A stretch of DNA of 6,861 bases from Acidobacteriota bacterium (GTDB taxonomy: Bacteria > Acidobacteriota > Thermoanaerobaculia > Multivoradales > JAHEKO01). Position 1 is the first letter of the stretch. The number at the start of each line of letters is the position of its first letter. The stretch is from assembly GCA_027296385.1 (NCBI GenBank), contig JAPUJD010000301.1:1-6861 (forward strand). Direction: 5' to 3'. The notes below the pieces were generated by a model. It searched no databases. It was not told the origin of the DNA and saw only the letters and a program-made list of their open reading frames with translations. A program made the position numbers and the translations under genes. Positions 1 through 6,861 of the stretch are shown piece by piece.

Positions 1-122
1 TACCATATGTCGGGAGAGGAAGCGTGCGAGTACGGCCTGATCGATCGCGTCGTGAGTCAGCACGACGCGGCGGGCAAGCGGAAGGGGGGCAGCGGCCCCA
101 GCAGCATCGGAGGCGATAAGGC

Positions 123-126
<4 letters not shown>
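1..126 (+). CDS. clpP: ATP-dependent Clp protease proteolytic subunit ClpP, C-terminal end (partial)
   Basis: The window opens inside this gene; 41 codons and a TGA stop remain. ClpP is the serine peptidase that forms a two-ring tetradecamer and degrades proteins fed to it by ClpX or another Clp ATPase in the cytoplasm. The visible residues include MSGEEACEYGLIDRVV, which matches the usual ClpP ending in which a short helix after the catalytic Asp region is followed by a (V/C)EYGL(I/V)D motif. The catalytic Ser, His and Asp lie upstream of the window. The tail after that motif is Gly/Ser/Lys-rich and about 20 residues long. The TGA (124-126) overlaps the ATG of clpX (123-125) in the same direction, so the two are very probably cotranscribed and translationally coupled. 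The identity rests on the short motif plus the clpX neighbour. Confidence 0.88.
109..113 (+). promoter_or_regulatory. Ribosome binding site of clpX
   Basis: GGAGG lies inside the last codons of clpP, nine bases before the clpX ATG at 123. It is the strongest Shine-Dalgarno match in the window and supports the chosen clpX start. Confidence 0.75.
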
Positions 127-1361
<1,235 letters not shown>

Positions 1362-1366
1362 GCGAC

Positions 1367-1371
1367 GGGAG
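1367..1371 (+). promoter_or_regulatory. Ribosome binding site of lon
   Basis: GGGAG lies nine bases before the lon ATG, within the 19-nt clpX-lon gap. The gap is too short to hold an obvious promoter or terminator, so lon is probably read from the clpP-clpX transcript. Confidence 0.6.
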
Positions 1372-1380
1372 CCCCGGCGA

Positions 1381-3795
<2,415 letters not shown>

Positions 3796-3805
3796 CTTCT
3801 TGGGC

Positions 3806-3811
3806 TACAAT
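3806..3811 (+). promoter_or_regulatory. Candidate -10 element upstream of engB-rho
   Basis: TACAAT lies 11 nt after the lon stop and differs from the consensus TATAAT at one base. No convincing -35 hexamer is seen at 16-18 bp upstream (that position reads about TACCGT). Transcription from it would start near 3818 and give an 82-nt leader before engB. The preceding GGGC is shared with the hexamer in front of mqnA. The call is weak because of the missing -35. Confidence 0.33.
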
Positions 3812-3821
3812 GCAGTCCCTG

Positions 3822-3838
3822 TCTCGGGTTTCCCGAGA
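3822..3838 (+). repeat. Perfect 7-bp inverted repeat in the lon-engB gap
   Basis: TCTCGGG (3822-3828), TTT, then CCCGAGA (3832-3838) can form a tight RNA hairpin with a three-base loop, or act as a dyad protein-binding site. It is followed by TCCTTCCC rather than a run of T, so it is a poor intrinsic terminator for lon. If the -10 at 3806 is used, the hairpin would sit almost at the 5' end of the engB-rho mRNA. Confidence 0.6.
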
Positions 3839-3878
3839 TCCTTCCCAATCACAACGAGTTCCCGCGCTTCCCGCGCTG
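3839..3878 (+). promoter_or_regulatory. C-rich, G-poor leader segment before engB-rho
   Basis: By hand count these 40 bases hold 18 C and 7 G, a skew unlike the coding sequence around them. TTCCC occurs at 3842, 3859 and 3868, and also at 3830 in the hairpin just upstream. C-rich, G-poor, weakly structured RNA is the known character of Rho utilisation (rut) sites, and rho leaders in enterobacteria are autoregulated by Rho. That this segment works so here is inference; its size is near the lower end for a rut site. Confidence 0.25.
3859..3876 (+). repeat. Tandem 9-bp direct repeat
   Basis: TTCCCGCGC occurs twice with no bases between (3859-3867 and 3868-3876), 23 bp before the engB start. It may be replication slippage or a paired binding site; nothing else in the window matches it. 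Confidence 0.7.
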
Positions 3879-3899
3879 TGGAGATCACTAGAGAGACCA

Positions 3900-4529
3900 A
3901 TGGCTTTGAAGATCGAGTCGGGTCAGTTTATTCGATCGGCGGTATCCGAGGCTGACTTTCTCGACGACGGCTATCCACAGGTAGCTTTCGTCGGCAGGTC
4001 CAACGTCGGCAAGTCGAGTCTCCTCAACCGTCTCCTGGGCCGCAAGTCCCTGGCGCGGATCAGCTCGACGCCGGGCCGCACCCGGGCGATCAACTACTTC
4101 CTTATCAACTCGAGCTTCTATTTCGTGGACCTGCCGGGTTTTGGGTATGCCAAGGTGAGCAAACAGGTACGTCGAGACTGGGCCAGGCTGACGGAGAAGT
4201 ACTTCGAGAGCGTTTCCGATCCAACGCGTGTCATTCAGCTGGTCGACGCCAAGGTCGGTGCCACCAACCTCGACCGCGAGGCCGCCGAGTACTTCGACAG
4301 CCTGGGAGTTCCGACGACCGTGGTCGCGACCAAGATCGACAAGGTCCCGCGCAGCAAACAGATCCGGCAATTGAAGGCCATACGCAACCAACTGATGCTG
4401 AGCAACGACTCGGCCCTGATCCCGTTCTCCGCCGTCAGGGGCGATGGCGTCAAGGAGCTCTGGCGGGAGATCGGGTCCTTCCTGCAACACCCATCCTCTT
4501 CTCATCAAGCCACACTGGGAGCCTCATGA
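3900..4529 (+). CDS. engB: Ribosome biogenesis GTP-binding protein EngB/YsxC/YihA
   Basis: This 209-residue protein is a TRAFAC-class GTPase needed for assembly of the large ribosomal subunit in bacteria where it has been studied. G1 is GRSNVGKS (32-39), switch I/G2 lies in STPGRT (56-61), G3 is DLPG (77-80) followed by the family-typical FGYAKV, G4 is TKID (144-147) and G5 is SA (177-178). Length and motif spacing match EngB. An in-frame ATG at 3810 would add 30 residues, but the protein from 3900 already has the usual short segment before the G1 loop and the extension shows no family feature, so 3900 is preferred. The upstream GAGAG (3891-3895) is only four bases from the ATG and is a weak ribosome site. 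EngB directly after lon is a conserved order. The stop overlaps the rho start by ATGA. Confidence 0.96.
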   Translation: MALKIESGQFIRSAVSEADFLDDGYPQVAFVGRSNVGKSSLLNRLLGRKSLARISSTPGRTRAINYFLINSSFYFVDLPGFGYAKVSKQVRRDWARLTEKYFESVSDPTRVIQLVDAKVGATNLDREAAEYFDSLGVPTTVVATKIDKVPRSKQIRQLKAIRNQLMLSNDSALIPFSAVRGDGVKELWREIGSFLQHPSSSHQATLGAS

Positions 4530-5968
4530 GCGAATCCACCGAAACCACGCGCAAAGTCGAAGCCGTCGAACAGCTGGGAGCCGCCGAGTCGCAGGCGACC
4601 GAGGTTCTGGACGAGAAGGCTACCTCCCGAGTGACCGAGAAGGCCGGGAGCAGCGAGGAAGACAGCCGCGGCCGCGCCGCCAAGCGCAAGCGCACTTCGC
4701 GGGATCGCGAGCGTGGCGACATGCTCGACATTCGCGCACTCAAGGAGATGACGATCTCCGAGCTGAGCGCGATTGCCAAGAAGTACGAGATCGACGGAGT
4801 CAGCAATCTGCGCAAGCAGGAGCTCATCTTCAAGGTTCTCCAAGGACAGACCGAGAAGAGCGGCCTCATATTCGCCGAGGGTGTGCTCGAGTGCCTGCCG
4901 GACGGTTTCGGCTTTCTGCGCGCGCCCGAGTACAACTACTTGCCCGGTCCGGACGACATCTACGTGTCGCCGTCGCAGATCCGGCGCTTCGATTTGCAGA
5001 CCGGCGATACCGTGTCGGGCCAGGTGCGCCAGCCCAAGGATGGTGAGCGCTACTTCGCCTTGATCAAGGTCGAGGCTGTCAACTTCGAGCATCCCGACGT
5101 CACGGGCGACAAGGTCCTCTTCGACAATCTCACGCCTCTCTATCCGATGGAGAGGTTGTTGATGGAGAACGGCGACGATCTCTCCTGCCGGGTGTTGGAT
5201 CTGGTGACGCCGATGGGCAAGGGACAGCGAGCGCTGATCGTGGCGGCGCCCCGGACCGGCAAGACGATGTTGCTGCAGTCGATCGCGCACGCGATTGCCC
5301 ACAACAGCCCGGAATCCGACCTGATCGTGTTGCTGATCGACGAGCGCCCGGAAGAGGTGACCGACATGCAGCGCTCGGTCCAGGGAGAGGTCGTGTCCTC
5401 GACCTTCGACGAGCCCCCCACCCGGCACGTTCAGGTGGCCGACATGGTAATCGAGAAGGCCCGGCGACTCGTCGAGCACAAGAGAGACGTCGTCATTCTC
5501 CTCGACTCGATCACTCGACTGGCTCGCGCCTACAACACCGTACAGCCGCCCTCGGGCAAGGTCCTCTCGGGGGGTATCGACGCCAACGCGTTACACCGCC
5601 CGAAGCGCTTCTTCGGTGCCGCGCGCAACATCGAGGAGGGCGGCTCGCTGACGATCATCGCCACCGCCTTGGTCGACACGGGCAGCCGAATGGACGACGT
5701 CATCTTCGAAGAATTCAAGGGCACCGGCAACTGCGAGATCCACCTCGACCGCAAGCTGATGGACAAGCGGGTCTTCCCGGCGATCGACATCAACAAGTCG
5801 GGTACCCGCAAGGAAGAACTGCTGATGTCGGCCGATGAGCTGCGGCGCCTCTGGGTGCTGCGCAAGGTCCTCAACCCTCTGTCATCGGTCGAGAGCATGG
5901 AGCTCCTGATCGACAAGCTCAAGAAGACCGAGAGCAACCAGGACTTTCTGGCCGCGATGTCCAAGTAG
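4526..5968 (+). CDS. rho: Transcription termination factor Rho
   Basis: At 480 residues this is about 60 longer than the 419-residue E. coli Rho, the hexameric RNA-dependent ATPase that loads on C-rich RNA and ends transcription. Residues 1-66 are a low-complexity, charged extension ending in a basic patch (RGRAAKRKRTSRDRERG, 48-64). The Rho N-terminal helical domain follows from LDIRALKEM (67 on). The cold-shock-like RNA-binding domain has DGFGFLR (126-132) and YVSPSQIRRF (146-155). The ATPase core has the P-loop AAPRTGKT (240-247, Lys246), catalytic Glu273 in LLIDERPEE, Walker B Asp327, a Q-loop segment KVLSGGIDANA (345-355), an R-loop with Arg388 and the arginine finger Arg428 in SGTRKEE. 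The ATG overlaps the engB stop, with GGGAG at 4517-4521. A later ATG at 4721 (Met66) would give an E. coli-sized protein, but the junction favours 4526. Confidence 0.98.
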   Translation: MSESTETTRKVEAVEQLGAAESQATEVLDEKATSRVTEKAGSSEEDSRGRAAKRKRTSRDRERGDMLDIRALKEMTISELSAIAKKYEIDGVSNLRKQELIFKVLQGQTEKSGLIFAEGVLECLPDGFGFLRAPEYNYLPGPDDIYVSPSQIRRFDLQTGDTVSGQVRQPKDGERYFALIKVEAVNFEHPDVTGDKVLFDNLTPLYPMERLLMENGDDLSCRVLDLVTPMGKGQRALIVAAPRTGKTMLLQSIAHAIAHNSPESDLIVLLIDERPEEVTDMQRSVQGEVVSSTFDEPPTRHVQVADMVIEKARRLVEHKRDVVILLDSITRLARAYNTVQPPSGKVLSGGIDANALHRPKRFFGAARNIEEGGSLTIIATALVDTGSRMDDVIFEEFKGTGNCEIHLDRKLMDKRVFPAIDINKSGTRKEELLMSADELRRLWVLRKVLNPLSSVESMELLIDKLKKTESNQDFLAAMSK

Positions 5969-5992
5969 AGAAACGCCGCAGGCCAGCGTGCC

Positions 5993-6003
5993 CCACGTCG
6001 TGG
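5993..6003 (+). repeat. 11-bp palindrome after rho
   Basis: CCACG-T-CGTGG is a perfect dyad 25 nt past the rho stop. As RNA it would make only a 4-bp stem with a GTC loop and no following U-tract, so it is not a convincing terminator. It might be a protein-binding site or chance in GC-rich DNA. Confidence 0.4.
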
Positions 6004-6048
6004 AGTGGGCGCCGGCAGCTGTCGGTCGCTGCGCTAGAGGGTGGGCTG

Positions 6049-6054
6049 TACAAT
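6049..6054 (+). promoter_or_regulatory. Candidate -10 element of mqnA
   Basis: TACAAT is preceded by GGGCTG and ends 10 nt before the mqnA ATG. No clear -35 match lies 16-18 bp upstream (about TCGCTG). If used, transcription would begin around 6060-6062, giving a leaderless or nearly leaderless mRNA. Its resemblance to the hexamer before engB adds some support. Confidence 0.38.
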
Positions 6055-6064
6055 CCGGTCGGCG

Positions 6065-6861
6065 ATGCAACTGTCCAGCAAGCTCCGAGTCGGCATCGTC
6101 GACTTCCTGAACGCGTGGCCCCTGGCCTGGGGCTTTCTCGTCGGCGAGCTCGACGACGTCTTCGAGCCGGTCTACCTGCCGCCCGCCGAGGTCGCGCGCG
6201 AGCTGGCGGCGGGCAGGATCGACATCGGTTTGATTCCCTCGATCGAGGTCCAGCGGGTCCCTGACCTGACCGTCGTGCCGGGCCTTTGTGTCGCCGCCAC
6301 CCACGAGGTGCGTAGCGTGATCCTCCTTTCCCGCGGCCCGATCGAGGGCATCCGGCGGCTGGCCCTCGATCGCAACAGCCGGACGTCGGCTGCCCTGGTC
6401 CAGATCCTGCTTCAGGCGCGCTACGGGATCGAGCCTACGCTCGAGGTCGCCTCGCCCGATGCCGACGAGATGTTGAGCCGGGCGGACGCCGCGCTCATCA
6501 TCGGTGATCCGGCGCTTCATCTCGACCGCGCCGGTTATCAGGTCTGGGACCTGGCCGCCGAGTGGCGTCGTCTGACCGGTCTGCCGTTCGTCTTCGCGGT
6601 CTGGGCCGTGCGGTCCGAGGCCGTGGAACGAGCGGTGGAGATCGGCGCCCAGCTGACGGAGAGCCTCGATCTCGGGCTCGGCCGGCTCGAGGAGATCGCC
6701 GAGCGAGCCCAAACGCAGCTCGGTGTCGGTCGTGCCGAGGCGCTGACCTATCTGACCGAGAACCTGAGCTATCGCCTCGACCCAGACGCGCTCGCCGGCC
6801 TGCGAGAGTTCTACCTGCGCGCCGCGGATCAAGGCTTGATCGAGCGGCCGCGGGAATTAAG
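6065..6861 (+). CDS. mqnA: Chorismate dehydratase MqnA (3' end outside the window)
   Basis: 265 codons are visible and the frame is still open at the window edge; the family is usually about 270-290 residues, so only a short C-terminal piece should be missing. MqnA removes water from chorismate to form 3-enolpyruvylbenzoate, the first step of the futalosine route to menaquinone in the cytoplasm. The fold is like a periplasmic binding protein but no signal peptide is present. Family motifs are RVGIVDFLNAWPL (8-20; Asn16 aligns with the conserved YLN asparagine thought to act in catalysis), GRIDIGLIPSIE (50-61), LDRNSRTSAAL (101-111), ADAALIIGDPAL (140-151) and W-x4-TGLPFVFAVW (166-180 region). 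The WxxxTGLPFVFAxW type favours MqnA over the related MqnD. The ATG at 6065 has no clear ribosome site; a GTG at 6041 would add eight residues but is less likely. It may have its own promoter. Confidence 0.93.
   Translation, partial: MQLSSKLRVGIVDFLNAWPLAWGFLVGELDDVFEPVYLPPAEVARELAAGRIDIGLIPSIEVQRVPDLTVVPGLCVAATHEVRSVILLSRGPIEGIRRLALDRNSRTSAALVQILLQARYGIEPTLEVASPDADEMLSRADAALIIGDPALHLDRAGYQVWDLAAEWRRLTGLPFVFAVWAVRSEAVERAVEIGAQLTESLDLGLGRLEEIAERAQTQLGVGRAEALTYLTENLSYRLDPDALAGLREFYLRAADQGLIERPREL

Noticed and set aside
3822..3838. Intrinsic terminator of lon
   Set aside because: The stem is good but is followed by TCCTTCCC, not a T-run, so I recorded it only as an inverted repeat.
3810..3899. 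In-frame ATG at 3810 as engB start
   Set aside because: It would add 30 residues without family similarity before a protein already of normal length, and the ATG overlaps the candidate -10 element.
4505..5479. 324-residue minus-strand open frame opposite rho
   Set aside because: It is antisense to rho and has no motif of its own; rho motifs cover the whole region.
6015..6032. Possible hairpin GCAGC / GCTGC with an 8-base loop between rho and mqnA
   Set aside because: A 5-bp stem with a large loop and no T-tract is expected often by chance in GC-rich DNA.
5882..6832. 316-residue minus-strand open frame opposite mqnA
   Set aside because: The + strand encodes clear MqnA motifs here. The reverse frame has shadow-like composition and no recognisable motif.

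Overview
The window is a compact, GC-rich bacterial chromosomal segment with every recognisable gene on the + strand: the 3' end of clpP, then clpX, lon, engB (ysxC/yihA), rho and a nearly complete mqnA. Codon third positions are mostly G or C throughout. The genes are uniform in style, and I see no tRNA, rRNA, CRISPR array, insertion sequence or sign of recent transfer. The order clpP-clpX-lon-engB is a classical conserved housekeeping neighbourhood. The futalosine-pathway gene mqnA suggests an organism that makes menaquinone by that route. A GC-rich lineage such as Acidobacteriota, or one of the groups formerly called Deltaproteobacteria, would fit, but this placement is inference and I cannot settle it from the window alone.

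Layout: 1-126 is the tail of clpP, whose TGA overlaps the clpX ATG. clpX (123-1361) is followed after 19 nt by lon (1381-3795), so these form one protease operon: ClpX unfolds substrates for ClpP, and Lon is a self-contained ATP-dependent protease. A 104-nt gap (3796-3899) follows. It holds a -10-like hexamer, a perfect 7-bp inverted repeat, a tandem 9-bp repeat and a C-rich, G-poor stretch. engB (3900-4529), a ribosome-assembly GTPase, overlaps rho (4526-5968) in an ATGA junction. Rho is the transcription termination helicase and here carries a charged N-terminal extension of about 65 residues. A 96-nt gap with no evident intrinsic terminator leads to mqnA (6065 to past the window end), whose start lies about 10 nt downstream of another -10-like hexamer and has no good Shine-Dalgarno sequence.

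The genes fall into three probable units: protein quality control (clpP-clpX-lon), ribosome assembly plus transcription termination (engB-rho), and menaquinone biosynthesis (mqnA). All core motifs of the enzymes are intact. I do not find a new biological system here. The points most worth a second look are the engB-rho leader as a possible Rho autoregulation site, the Rho N-terminal extension with its slightly unusual P-loop, and a possibly leaderless mqnA transcript.
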